Positions 41,906 to 49,925 of a DNA stretch of 51,047 bases are shown here, piece by piece. The stretch is from NCBI RefSeq assembly GCF_004358675.1, contig NZ_SMZO01000027.1, positions 1-51,047 on the forward strand, read 5' to 3'. Both the position numbers and the translations under genes were made by a program. Position 1 is the stretch's first letter, and the number at the start of each line of letters is the position of its first letter. The stretch comes from Meridianimarinicoccus aquatilis. Its GTDB lineage: Bacteria; Pseudomonadota; Alphaproteobacteria; Rhodobacterales; Rhodobacteraceae. A model generated the notes under the pieces. The model saw nothing but the letters and a program-made list of their open reading frames with translations, had not been told where the DNA came from and searched no databases.

Positions 41906-42934
41906 TTGACAAACACCGCAGATCCACCAGTGCTGACAGAAGGCATACTTGTACCAGTGCCTTTGCCCGCAGAAGCCGAGCAAGACCAACAGCCAGTCCG
42001 GCCGCGCAAAACCCGCCGATGGTTCACGCGAAAGATGCTTCGCAATGTGGCTCTGGGCGGCAGTGTTGCGGCACTTCTGAATTATGGCGTTCTCGGGCCG
42101 ATGACCCACTCGATCGATACCGATCCCGACCTTCGTGCAGCTGTTGTTCCTGATGGCGCAAGTGCTGCCGTGGCGGTGGCTGCAACCCTGATCGACCGTG
42201 AGGTCAATTTGAACGGTTGGACCCCGAATGACCCGGTGATCTCGCCATCTGCCGTACTGGACAACATGCCCAATTTTCAAACAGGCGTCGTCAAGGCTGT
42301 AGGACGGTTCAGCTTTGAAATGCTGGACCAGATTGCCCGGACGCGTGGGTCATCCAGCGCGGACCCGGACCTGGAACGCGCATCTGGTTTCTTGCAGTTC
42401 CCGCCGGATGTCTGGGTCTTTGAACCTTCGCGGTCGCTGTTGCCAACAGCCTCGTCTGAAAGCCAGTACCGCGAAGGACTGGCAGCGCTTGAGCGCTATA
42501 ATGCGCGGCTTGCACAAGGTCAGGCTGTGTTCGAACGCCGCGCTGACACGTTTGCGGGCGCGTTGGCACGGATATCTGCTGATCTGGGGTCGCAAACCGC
42601 GCAACTTGAACGCGCGCAAAGGACCGGTTGGTGGATCTTCAGCCCAAAGGCTGACGACGCCTTTTATCAGAACAAAGGCATGCTTTACGGCTACTACATA
42701 ACTTTGTCAGCACTGGGGGAGGACTTCGCCCCGGTCATCCGAGAACGCAATCTTGGCACGATCTGGGCTCAGGCTCTGGATAGTCTGCGCCAGGGATCAC
42801 AGCTCCGGCCAACGGTCGTTTTGAACGGCAACCTCGACCAGTCGATCTTTGCCAACCATCTGGCTTTGCAAGGTTTCTACATGAAACGAGCGATCTTGCA
42901 GCTTGAAGAAGCGGTCAGTGTTCTGGCCGTCTGA
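41906..42934 (+). CDS. DUF2333 family membrane protein
   Basis: 342-residue inner-membrane protein of unknown function. After a 45-residue cytoplasmic part one helix (ALGGSVAALLNYGVLGPM) anchors it. The body has the DUF2333 pattern: LIDREVNLNGWTPNDPVISPSAVLDNMPNFQTGVVKAVGRFSFE, RTGWWIFSPKADDAFYQNKGMLYGYY and HLALQGFYMKRAILQLEEA. Start TTG at 41906 (AGGGAG upstream) because homologues have 30-45 residues before the helix and no ATG exists. It is probably the first gene of an ECF-controlled transcript. Confidence 0.85.
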   Translation: MTNTADPPVLTEGILVPVPLPAEAEQDQQPVRPRKTRRWFTRKMLRNVALGGSVAALLNYGVLGPMTHSIDTDPDLRAAVVPDGASAAVAVAATLIDREVNLNGWTPNDPVISPSAVLDNMPNFQTGVVKAVGRFSFEMLDQIARTRGSSSADPDLERASGFLQFPPDVWVFEPSRSLLPTASSESQYREGLAALERYNARLAQGQAVFERRADTFAGALARISADLGSQTAQLERAQRTGWWIFSPKADDAFYQNKGMLYGYYITLSALGEDFAPVIRERNLGTIWAQALDSLRQGSQLRPTVVLNGNLDQSIFANHLALQGFYMKRAILQLEEAVSVLAV

Positions 42935-42976
42935 CTTACCATCTCACACCCACCACCCCAACGGAGGACTTCACTC

Positions 42977-43312
42977 ATGTTCAAGACACTCATTTCAGCG
43001 ACTGTGTCCAAAAATACCCCTGTTATCGGGCGTGTCCGGGCTGCATATGATGACTGGCGCTTTTCGCGCGATATCACTGCAATCATGTCAGCGCTGGATC
43101 GCTTGTCAGATCACCAGTTGCACCTTGTGGGTATCCGGCGTGACGATCTTTTTGAAACTGTCGCCGAAATGATGCGCCGCGCCGAAGCGCAGCGCGTTGT
43201 CGGGCGCGAAGTGACCAATATGCTCGACCGGCCAACGACAGCCACACAGCCCGCAAAAGAAGCCAAGCCGTCTGAAACGGCCCGTCCGGCCGCAACCAGC
43301 GTCGCCGCCTAA
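42977..43312 (+). CDS. DUF1127-like small protein
   Basis: 111-residue protein. Residues 20-65, with DDWRFSRDITAIMSALDRLSDHQLHLVGIRRDDL, follow the DUF1127 (YjiS-type) pattern L-S-D-x-x-L-x-x-I/V-G-I-x-R-x-D. The tail from residue 85 is Ala/Pro/Thr-rich and disordered. DUF1127 members bind RNA or act in stress and phosphate responses in related bacteria. It lies 42 bases after DUF2333 with GGAGG upstream, so it is probably co-transcribed. Confidence 0.72.
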   Translation: MFKTLISATVSKNTPVIGRVRAAYDDWRFSRDITAIMSALDRLSDHQLHLVGIRRDDLFETVAEMMRRAEAQRVVGREVTNMLDRPTTATQPAKEAKPSETARPAATSVAA

Positions 43313-43325
43313 AAAGCCACTCCAA

Positions 43326-43349
43326 CCCCACGCCAATACGGGTGTGGGG
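43326..43349 (+). terminator. Hairpin after the DUF1127-like gene
   Basis: Nine-base stem CCCCACGCC / GGTGTGGGG (one G-T pair), six-base loop; no long T-run follows (TCTGTC), so it may be a weak terminator or an RNA-processing hairpin between the two gene pairs. Confidence 0.45.
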
Positions 43350-43447
43350 TCTGTCGCCGATGCATCTTGCCGGACGCTGAGGCACAAATTTCATTGAATG
43401 TCCCTGCCGCACGAGTATCGTCCCTATAAATCAGGGAGGGACGGAAG

Positions 43448-44764
43448 TTGAAAAAGCGGCCACACGTATGGCCCCTAATCTTGGTGGCAGTAACCGCAAC
43501 ATATGGTCCTGCATTCGCTCAAGATGAGGCGCTACCGGAAGAAACCGAAGCTCCTGCTGACGACGCGGCATTGCTCACCGATGCAGAGTTACAAACGCTG
43601 GTCGCCCCTGTTGCGCTCTATCCAGATACATTGCTTATACAGATACTTGTGGCAGCGACCGTTCCACTCGACATTGTCAAAAGCGAGCGTTTTCTAGATG
43701 CCAATCCAGATGTGGCTCCAGAAAGTCTGAAGGACGATATCGAAGATCAGGGCTGGGACCCCAGTGTCGCCGTACTTGCCACCGCGTTTCCAGATGTAAT
43801 TGTCGATATGGCGGATCATATCGAATGGACCGAAACCATGGGCGACGCGATGCTGGCCCAAGACGATGATGTGCTGGCAGCTATTCAGGTGATGCGTCAG
43901 CAAGCCATCGATTCCGGCGCATTGATCAGCGGTGATGCGCAAACCGTTGAAGTCGTCGAAGATGAAACCGTGGTTATTCAACCTACTGACCCCGAAGTTG
44001 TGTACGTTCCGCAATACGAACCCGACGTGGTGTATGGCGGGACTGACGTCAGCGATGTGCTTATCGCCGGGGCAATTGGCTTTGGCACCTTCGCTTTGAT
44101 CGACGCAATCTTTGATGATGATGACGATTGGAACGACTATTGGGGCTGCCGAAATTGCGGCGGCTGGGGTGGTGGGCCGATTATCCGCAACCCGAATATC
44201 GACCTTGATGTGGACGGTAACGTCAACGTCGGAAACTCCGTCGGCAACGGATCAATCGCCGGGTCCATCGACCGCGACAAGATCGAATGGAAGCCCGACC
44301 CTGATAAATCAACTGAAGCGCGCGACAAGATCGCAAACCGCCGGGACGACGCAGGGGCGACGAAGCTGCCGATCAAGAAACCCGACACTGGAACCGACGC
44401 CCTGCGCGACCGCCTGTCGGACAAAGCCAACGTACAAGACATTGCAAAGGGTGGCGCCGCCGCCGGGCTTGGCGCCGCCGCAATCAACCGCGCAGGAGCG
44501 GGGTCCGCCGGGCGTGATTTGAGATCTGTTGGGAATGGAAACCGACCTGAGGCAGCCGCAAAGGCAGAGGCGCTTCGCAAAACCGGTGGCGGAAATGCCA
44601 TCAAAAAGCCCGCAGCAGTCAAGAAGGCAACCGTGGCGCGCAAACCCACGGCGAACGTTGGCGGTGCCAATCGGCAAAATGCGCTCAAGAAACGATCTGG
44701 CGGCGGAAAAGCGTCTCTTGCATCGAAACGCGGCGGCGGCGCCAAGAAAAGGTTGAAACGATGA
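43448..44764 (+). CDS. DUF3300 domain secreted protein
   Basis: 438-residue exported protein. The N-terminus from TTG 43448 has a signal peptide (VWPLILVAVTATYGPAFAQD). The DUF3300 domain spans residues 40-210: LLTDAELQTLVAPVALYPDTLLIQILVAATVP and QPTDPEVVYVPQYEPDVVYG are its start and end. A hydrophobic segment and a Gly/Asp/Asn-rich part follow, then a basic tail rich in Lys/Ala/Gly from residue 290. GGAGGGACGGAAG precedes the start. It overlaps the DUF2950 gene by four bases; the two domains are commonly paired. Confidence 0.88.
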   Translation: MKKRPHVWPLILVAVTATYGPAFAQDEALPEETEAPADDAALLTDAELQTLVAPVALYPDTLLIQILVAATVPLDIVKSERFLDANPDVAPESLKDDIEDQGWDPSVAVLATAFPDVIVDMADHIEWTETMGDAMLAQDDDVLAAIQVMRQQAIDSGALISGDAQTVEVVEDETVVIQPTDPEVVYVPQYEPDVVYGGTDVSDVLIAGAIGFGTFALIDAIFDDDDDWNDYWGCRNCGGWGGGPIIRNPNIDLDVDGNVNVGNSVGNGSIAGSIDRDKIEWKPDPDKSTEARDKIANRRDDAGATKLPIKKPDTGTDALRDRLSDKANVQDIAKGGAAAGLGAAAINRAGAGSAGRDLRSVGNGNRPEAAAKAEALRKTGGGNAIKKPAAVKKATVARKPTANVGGANRQNALKKRSGGGKASLASKRGGGAKKRLKR

Positions 44765-45672
44765 CTGGTATTTTCCAAGTTGTGCGCCTTGTTTGCGCGT
44801 CTACGGTCCTAACCACGACCAGCGCCTTTGCAGAGCCTGCCAACTTCCCCACACCGCAAGACGCACTTGAGGGGTTCGTTGCCGCGCTCAACACCCCGAT
44901 CGGGGGTGGCGGGATTCTGGCAGTGCTAGGCGAGGATGCCCGCGATATCGTGGACACGGGCGACAAAAATCAAAACGCCGCGAACAGAGCAGAAATGTTG
45001 GAGCTCTACGCGGAAGGCTATCGTTTTCTGCCCGATGGCGACGGGCGCGTGACAATCCTTTTTGGCGCGGAAAGCTGGCCATTTCCAATCCCGATCGTGC
45101 GCAGTGAAGGCGTATGGCACTTTGACGTCGATGCCGGTCGTGAAGAGCTTGCCGCCCGCGAAATTGGCCTGAACGAACTAGAGGTCATGGATTTGCTTCG
45201 CGCTTACGTGGCTGTTCAAGCGGATTACCGAAGCGTCGACCATGACGGCGATGGTGTGATGGAATTCGCCAGCCATATCCTTTCCACCGAACCCGGTAAA
45301 AGAGATGGGCTGTTCTGGATGGGCGCACAAAGCCCAATGGGCGCACGGATCGCCCGCGCGGCATTCGAAGGGTACAGCGACGGAAACACCGATTTCCCGC
45401 CCGAACCGCTGCACGGGTACTATTTCCAGATGCTAAATGCGCAGGGTTCAAATGCGCCCGGCGGCGAGATGACGTATCTGGTTAACGGCAACCAGGTTTC
45501 AGGTCACGCCATGATGGCTGTTCCAGCCGCCTATGGCCAAACTGGGATCAACACTTTTCTGATCTCTGAAAACGGGGTTCTGCTTCAAACGGATTTGGGA
45601 GAAGAAACTCTGGCCATCGCTGCCCGGATTGACGCATTTGACCCCGGTCCGGATTGGGTGCCTGCTGACTAG
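44761..45672 (+). CDS. DUF2950 family secreted protein
   Basis: 303-residue protein with a signal peptide (VVRLVCASTVLTTTSAFAEP). DUF2950 features: FPTPQDALEGFVAAL, VGAESWPFPIPIVR-like strand, GVWHFDVDAGREELAAREIGLNELEVMDLLRAYV, and GYYFQMLNAQGSNAPGGEMTYLVNGNQVSGHAMMAVPAAYGQTGINTF, here present without insertions. The ATG overlaps the DUF3300 stop in ATGA, so translation is coupled. The paired proteins are probably periplasmic; function is unknown. Confidence 0.9.
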   Translation: MTGIFQVVRLVCASTVLTTTSAFAEPANFPTPQDALEGFVAALNTPIGGGGILAVLGEDARDIVDTGDKNQNAANRAEMLELYAEGYRFLPDGDGRVTILFGAESWPFPIPIVRSEGVWHFDVDAGREELAAREIGLNELEVMDLLRAYVAVQADYRSVDHDGDGVMEFASHILSTEPGKRDGLFWMGAQSPMGARIARAAFEGYSDGNTDFPPEPLHGYYFQMLNAQGSNAPGGEMTYLVNGNQVSGHAMMAVPAAYGQTGINTFLISENGVLLQTDLGEETLAIAARIDAFDPGPDWVPAD

Positions 45673-45711
45673 ACGTCCCTGACAGACGCGACAGTTCAAA
45701 CAAGTTTTCGT

Positions 45712-45757
45712 TCCACCTGCCGTTGTTGTCATCTCGGCAGGTGGAGCGACCGCTCCG
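45712..45757. terminator. Bidirectional terminator between convergent genes (two hairpins)
   Basis: A perfect 11-base stem TCCACCTGCCG / CGGCAGGTGGA with a 12-base loop (45712-45745), overlapped by GGAGCGACCGCTCC (about 45743-45756), a 14-base near-palindromic hairpin. They sit between the stops of the convergent DUF2950 and secreted-protein genes. The minus-side flank ACGAAAAC offers no T-run, so termination is inferred. Confidence 0.6.
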
Positions 45758-45765
45758 AAAGTCGC

Positions 45766-46281
45766 CTAGCAACCCGAGAGTTGCAGCTCGGCTTTGGCGT
45801 TTGCCGAAAAAGTGCCTGACTGGACAGTGTTTCCCTTGACCAGTGAAACCATGCCGCCTTCGATTTCAGACCCTAAAACGGTGATTTGACGCGTTCCAAT
45901 TGTGTCGTCGACATCAATTGTGAAGGCTATAGCCCTGCCCTCACGAAATTCGGACACGTCAAATTCAACGACTGATTGCCCATCCGAAACTGTCGGCGTT
46001 GAAACCAACGCGTCGGCACCTTGGGTGAGATCAAAAGGTTGAAAGACTTCGACACCTTCACCTTGCTCTGTCACATCAAAAATCAAACCACCCACCGACG
46101 TCGACAGATCAACTACGATTTTCACGTCCTTTAGAGTGCAATTTCCGGTGTTCAGAATCCGAAAAGAGTCTTTTGGAGCCCCTTCTGTAAATGTCACAAG
46201 CAAATCAGCCTGGGCTGATGTGGCCGCTGAAAGTGATAACGCCACCACTACGCCGCGCACTGCGTATCCCGTAAAGCCCAT
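45766..46281 (-). CDS. Secreted 'aggregation factor core'-like protein
   Basis: 171-residue exported protein. Signal peptide near AVRGVVVALSLSAATSAQAD, then beta-rich repeats: LLVTFTEGAPKDSFRILNTG, STSVGGLIFDVTEQGEGVEVFQPF, VEFDVSEFREGRAIAFTIDVDDTIG and the C-terminal ELQLSGC. It resembles roseobacter proteins annotated 'aggregation factor core', as I recall them; this name says little on function. ATG at 46281 is used. Two Cys residues (NTGNC, LSGC) may pair. It has a stand-alone position before the insertion-element pile. Confidence 0.72.
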   Translation of the reverse strand: MGFTGYAVRGVVVALSLSAATSAQADLLVTFTEGAPKDSFRILNTGNCTLKDVKIVVDLSTSVGGLIFDVTEQGEGVEVFQPFDLTQGADALVSTPTVSDGQSVVEFDVSEFREGRAIAFTIDVDDTIGTRQITVLGSEIEGGMVSLVKGNTVQSGTFSANAKAELQLSGC

Positions 46282-46325
46282 TCGTTCCCTCACACGATTA
46301 CTCTTCCACCCGTTGACCTGCCACA

Positions 46326-46509
46326 GAACATTCATCCAACCAGAACGGGAGTCCTTTGAGTTGATATGCCGATTGGCGCAGATGGAGCAACCGGCATCCG
46401 TGCGGAGCTCTTAAATAGCGCTTCGCGGGTGTCGGTTGCGATTGTGCGGTGTTCTGCAAATTCCTTTGGGGTCTCATAACCAAGCGCCGAATGCGGACGT
46501 GTTTCGTTA
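46326..46509 (-). pseudogene. IS3-family transposase C-terminal remnant
   Basis: Minus strand: ETRPHSALGYETPKEFAEH near 46505-46440 is the typical end of an IS3-family OrfB (NEvRPHSALGyxTPxEF), and the rest, up to the stop at 46332, reads like a normal C-terminal tail. Everything upstream of the NETRPHSAL motif is absent because the IS5-type element begins at 46510. Only the last 58 codons remain. Confidence 0.75.
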
Positions 46510-47357
46510 GGCTCTGGACCCATTGATTTGGTTGCGGTCTCCGCGTGATCTTGATTCAAGCTCCCAAACTTCAGGGGGCGTGATGAGCAATCTTTTCTGG
46601 CTGACTGACGAACAAATGGTGCGGCTCCGACCTTACTTTCCGAAGAGCCATGGCAAGCCACGTGTCGATGACAGGCGTGTTCTGAGTGGCATTATCTTCA
46701 TCAATCGCAATGGCTTGCGATGGTCTGATGCGCCGAAGGAATACGGCCCACCGAAGACACTCTACAACCGTTGGAAGCGGTGGAGCGACATGGGCGTGTT
46801 CGCCCGGATCATGGTGGGGTTGGCTTCGGAGGGAACGGATCGGAAGACGATCATGATCGACGCGACCTACCTCAAGGCGCATCGCACGGCCTCCAGCCTG
46901 CGGTTGAAAAAGGGGGGCGTGGAAGGCTGATCGGGCGCACCAAAGGCGGCATGAACACGAAGCTGCATGCCGTCACCGACGCTTCGGGACGCCCGATCCG
47001 GTTCTTCATCACCGCTGGTCAAGTCAGCGATTACACCGGTGCCAGGGCGCTGGTGAGTAGCCTGCCATCGGCGGACTGGCTACTGGGAGACCGAGGATAT
47101 GATGCGGATTGGTTCCGGGAAGCCCTGGTAGAAAAGGGGATCAAGCCTTGCATCCCCGGACGAAAGTCACGGGACAAACCTGTCAAATACGACAAGCGGC
47201 GATACAAGCGACGGAACCGGATCGAGATTATGTTCGGGCGACTGAAGGATTGGCGTCGCGTTGCCACCCGCTACGACAGATCCCGACGGTATTCCTCTCA
47301 GCAATCGCGCTCGCGGCTACTGTTTTGTTCTGGCTGTAAATCAATGAGTCTGGAGCC
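46510..47357 (+). mobile_element. IS5-family (IS427-like) insertion sequence, one frameshift
   Basis: 848 bases bounded by 18-base imperfect inverted repeats: left GGCTCTGGACCCATTGAT, right (reversed) GGCTCCAGACTCATTGAT, 15 of 18 the same. TA dinucleotides flank both ends (46508-46509 and 47358-47359), fitting the TA target duplication of the IS427 type. It carries a two-frame transposase, described below, with a second, damaging frameshift. The flanks belong to different older elements, so deletion or rearrangement followed insertion. Confidence 0.85.
46583..47339 (+). pseudogene. IS5-family transposase (OrfA/OrfB), frameshifted near the end
   Basis: OrfA (46583-46930) gives MSNLFWLTDEQMVRLRPYF, LRWSDAPKEYGPPKTLYNRW and IMIDATYLKAHR, with the first catalytic Asp. 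A slippery A5G6 run near 46908-46918 lets ribosomes move to OrfB (NTKLHAVTDASGRPI, LLGDRGYDADWFR, RNRIEIMFGRLKDWRRVATRYDR), as is usual for this group. After RYDR the normal end CPTVFLSAIALAATVLFWL lies one frame off: a base is missing near 47281 (Cys codon). The copy is probably inactive, or the base is a sequencing error. Confidence 0.85.
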
Positions 47358-47398
47358 TAGGGTATCGGCAAAGTTTCCGATCATTGCGAACGGCCAAG

Positions 47399-47518
47399 GT
47401 AACCCTCGGCGGTATAGAAACTATCCGAACCATCAAACGCGGACATATCCACAACAAGAAATCTGGCGTCCAAGGCGAAATCGGCTTCATCTATCAACTG
47501 TTTGGCTTAGCCGCATGA
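47399..47518 (+). pseudogene. IS6-family transposase C-terminal remnant
   Basis: In the frame starting at 47399 the sequence reads VTLGGIETIRTIKRGHIHN then KKSGVQGEIGFIYQLFGLA and a stop. That is the usual end of alphaproteobacterial IS6-type transposases (GIExxxxIKRGHIHNKxxGVxGEIxFI). The DDE domain is missing; the remnant starts just after the IS5-type element. Confidence 0.72.
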
Positions 47519-47582
47519 AATCAATCTGTTAGACTTCCAATCTAGCCAGAGCTAATTAATGCAACAGTCCTCGTGAACCAGA

Positions 47583-47633
47583 GGGGTCAAAGTTGGACGC
47601 CGATCAGGGGTCAATGTTCAATGCCGATTGACA
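47583..47633 (+). repeat. IS21-family terminus (two 22-base direct repeats)
   Basis: GGGGTCAA-x-GTT-xx-A-x-GCCGAT occurs at 47583-47604 and 47607-47628 (18 of 22 bases the same, period 24), ending TGACA at 47629-47633. Multiple terminal repeats of this kind and a TGACA end are typical of IS21-type ends. No istA/istB remains. Confidence 0.65.
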
Positions 47634-47788
47634 ATCGTCTCTAATCCGTGATCCCGTCGGTAAGAGAGTGTGGACTTTGGATGGGTGCAGAACCGTGAGT
47701 ATTTTAAGCATGTATAAACCGGGTGTGACCCAGCCCCCTGAAATCGGGCCACTGAGGTGTTAGTAATCCGTCCAAGCAAAGGATGGAC

Positions 47789-48053
47789 TATGAAACGCAG
47801 ATTTAGCGACGAACAGATCATTGGGATGATCAAGGAATACGAGGCTGGCGTGAAGGCGCAGGAACTGTGCCGGAAGTACGGGATCAGCGATGCCACGTTT
47901 TACAAATACAAAGCGAAGTTTGGCGGGATGAACGTATCGGACGCCAAGAAGCTGCGGGCGCTTGAGGACGAGAACAATCGTTTGAAGCGGATGTTGGCAG
48001 ATGCGATGCTCGACAATGCGGCACTGAAGGATCTCGCGACAAAAAATTATTGA
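47789..48053 (+). CDS. IS3-family transposase OrfA (IS407 group)
   Basis: 88-residue DNA-binding protein: [40 protein letters not shown] (helix-turn-helix) and a leucine-zipper-like end ([20 protein letters not shown]). It overlaps OrfB, and the A6 run near 48041-48046 is a likely -1 frameshift site that makes the fused transposase. Confidence 0.93.
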
Positions 48054-48967
48054 CGCCTGATGTGAAGCGCAGGGCCGTGTCGGACGTGATGGATCGACAT
48101 GGCTTGTCGGAGCGTCGGGCGTGCGAGTTGGCTGATCTGCATAGGTCTGTCTTTCAATATCAGAAACAGGATCAGGGTGATGATGCCTTGCGCAAGCGAC
48201 TGCGTGAACTTGCGAACGAACGACGCCGGTTCGGGTATCGCCGTCTGGGTATATTGCTGGCCAGAGAAGGCTTTGAGGTGAACCACAAGAAGTTGTTCCG
48301 TCTCTACCGTGAAGAAGGGTTGGCGGTGCGCTGTAGACGGTCGCGTAAGCGAGCTTTGGGCACGCGCAGGCCAATCCTGGTGCCGGATCGCGCCAATCAG
48401 CGCTGGTCACTGGACTTCGTGTCCGACGCGTTTGCAGACGGCCAGCGGTTCCGGGTGTTGTGTATCGTGGATGATTGTACGCGCGAGGCGCTGGCAACCG
48501 TCGTTGATCGCTCCCTGTCTGGGGCCCGCATGACCCGCGAACTGTATGAGTTGATCCGCGTGCGCGGCCAGCCCGACATGATTGTCAGCGACAATGGGAC
48601 AGAAATGACATCTCACGCTGTGCTGCGATGGTGCCAGGACACTGGTGTTGGCTGGCATTACATCGCACCAGGCAAACCGATGCAGAACGCCTTCGTGGAA
48701 AGCTTCAACGGCAGGCTGCGCGACGAATGTCTAAATGAGCACATCTTCGGCAACCTCGCCGAAGCCAGAAAGATCATCGAGAATTGGAGGATCGACTACA
48801 ACACACAGAGGCCACACACATCGCTTGGCGGGCTGGCTCCAGCCGTCTACGCCAATCTCAACCGTCGCACTCGGCCTGCCTCGCTTGAGCTCCGCAAAGG
48901 CTCCGCTCAGCAGGCCTTGACCGCAACCATATCAACAGAAAGAAACAGGAACGGATTCTACACCTGA
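48050..48967 (+). CDS. IS3-family transposase OrfB (IS407 group)
   Basis: 305-residue integrase-type catalytic protein, with the DDE triad in [24 protein letters not shown] and [17 protein letters not shown]. The C-terminal [15 protein letters not shown] is normal. First in-frame start is TTG 48050, inside OrfA; most likely it is made by ribosomal frameshifting from OrfA rather than from that TTG. It appears intact. Confidence 0.93.
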   Translation: MTPDVKRRAVSDVMDRHGLSERRACELADLHRSVFQYQKQDQGDDALRKRLRELANERRRFGYRRLGILLAREGFEVNHKKLFRLYREEGLAVRCRRSRKRALGTRRPILVPDRANQRWSLDFVSDAFADGQRFRVLCIVDDCTREALATVVDRSLSGARMTRELYELIRVRGQPDMIVSDNGTEMTSHAVLRWCQDTGVGWHYIAPGKPMQNAFVESFNGRLRDECLNEHIFGNLAEARKIIENWRIDYNTQRPHTSLGGLAPAVYANLNRRTRPASLELRKGSAQQALTATISTERNRNGFYT

Positions 48968-49925
48968 TCGGCCCGGATCAGGGGGCTGGGTCAGGTGCGA
49001 TTGTACCTGTTCTATTGGCCTTGAGTGCTGCGGCTGGTCAAGCGGCGACCTTTGACTTGTTGCAAGAGGATTGGCAGGCGATAGCTTCTGCTTCAGCGGT
49101 TCGCGTTATTGATGGAAGTGAAGATGTTTCTAACGATGCCGGTTCTGAGGTAGCAAGTGCGGCTGCCAAAAGGCTCACTATTGAGGCTGGCGCTAGCGTA
49201 GATACGTCGACCGCAACTTTAAAGACCCGCGCAGGACACACTAATGATGGTCGAACTGCAAATGCATTCGCGGTTGGTACAGCAGTTATAAACGAAGCAT
49301 TTCAATTTTCAGAAAGTGGCAATATCGACTTTACATACGCAATTGACGGAATTTTGTCGGTCCGAAGTTCTGCAGACTGGGCAAATGCAACAGGTGCATT
49401 AAACATTTGGGATGTAACAGGCTTAGATTCCGTTATTAAACCAATTGGTGAAAGATCATTTGAAGGCGATGTCTATGAGACGTCCCTATTTACAGAAGCG
49501 GAAGAAGTAGCTTCGTTTTTTCGCGGTATAGAGGCGCGCGGGTCAACAGCATCTTCGCCAGGTATGATAGGTTTTCTGCCCGAAGTTGACGTAATCGACA
49601 ATGCTCAGGGCACCTCACAAAGTGTAGAGTTCTCGATAAATGGATCGTTCTATGCGGAAGCTGGACACACGTACTTGCTAAGGTTAGCACAAGGGGCGGA
49701 AATTCGAAATACGGGTGTTTTTTCGGGAGCAGAAGCTGATTTCTTTAACACAGGCGTATTCTCTTTTGGCGATCTAGGTTCGACCTCTTACATCACTTCG
49801 ACCGGGAGTTTTTTTGGATAGCTCGGGAACTATTAGCGTTGCACCAGTTCCGCTTCCGGCAGGCTTACCTTTACTTTTGGGTGGCTTGGCCGCTTTGGGC
49901 CTAACTCGCCGGAAACGGGCAGGAG

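Larger units (their letters stand above)
47358..47709. other. Gap with IS6 and IS21 remnants and promoter of a disrupted gene
   Basis: About 350 bases between two insertion elements. It holds the last 39 codons of an IS6-type transposase (47399-47518), an IS21-type terminus (47583-47633) and then about 76 bases leading to the ATG at 47710 of the VPLPA-CTERM gene. Confidence 0.7.
47726..48993 (+). mobile_element. IS3-family (IS407-like) insertion sequence, intact
   Basis: 1268 bases. Ends are inverted repeats starting TGACCCAGCCCCCTGA on both sides (16 of 16 identical, then diverging), flanked by a 4-base direct repeat GGTG (47722-47725 and 48994-48997), the duplication length of the IS407 group. 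It carries OrfA and OrfB with intact catalytic residues. Removing it restores the reading frame of the disrupted secreted-protein gene, so the insertion is recent. Confidence 0.93.

Noticed and set aside
43440-43448. A third copy of the ECF promoter motif before DUF3300
   Set aside because: TTGAATG and a CGT are present upstream (about 43397-43425), but the spacing is six bases longer than in the twin promoters and the first half matches poorly.
46332-46661. One continuous 109-codon minus-strand gene
   Set aside because: The frame crosses the left end of the IS5-type element at 46510; only the part below that is IS3-derived, the rest is chance.
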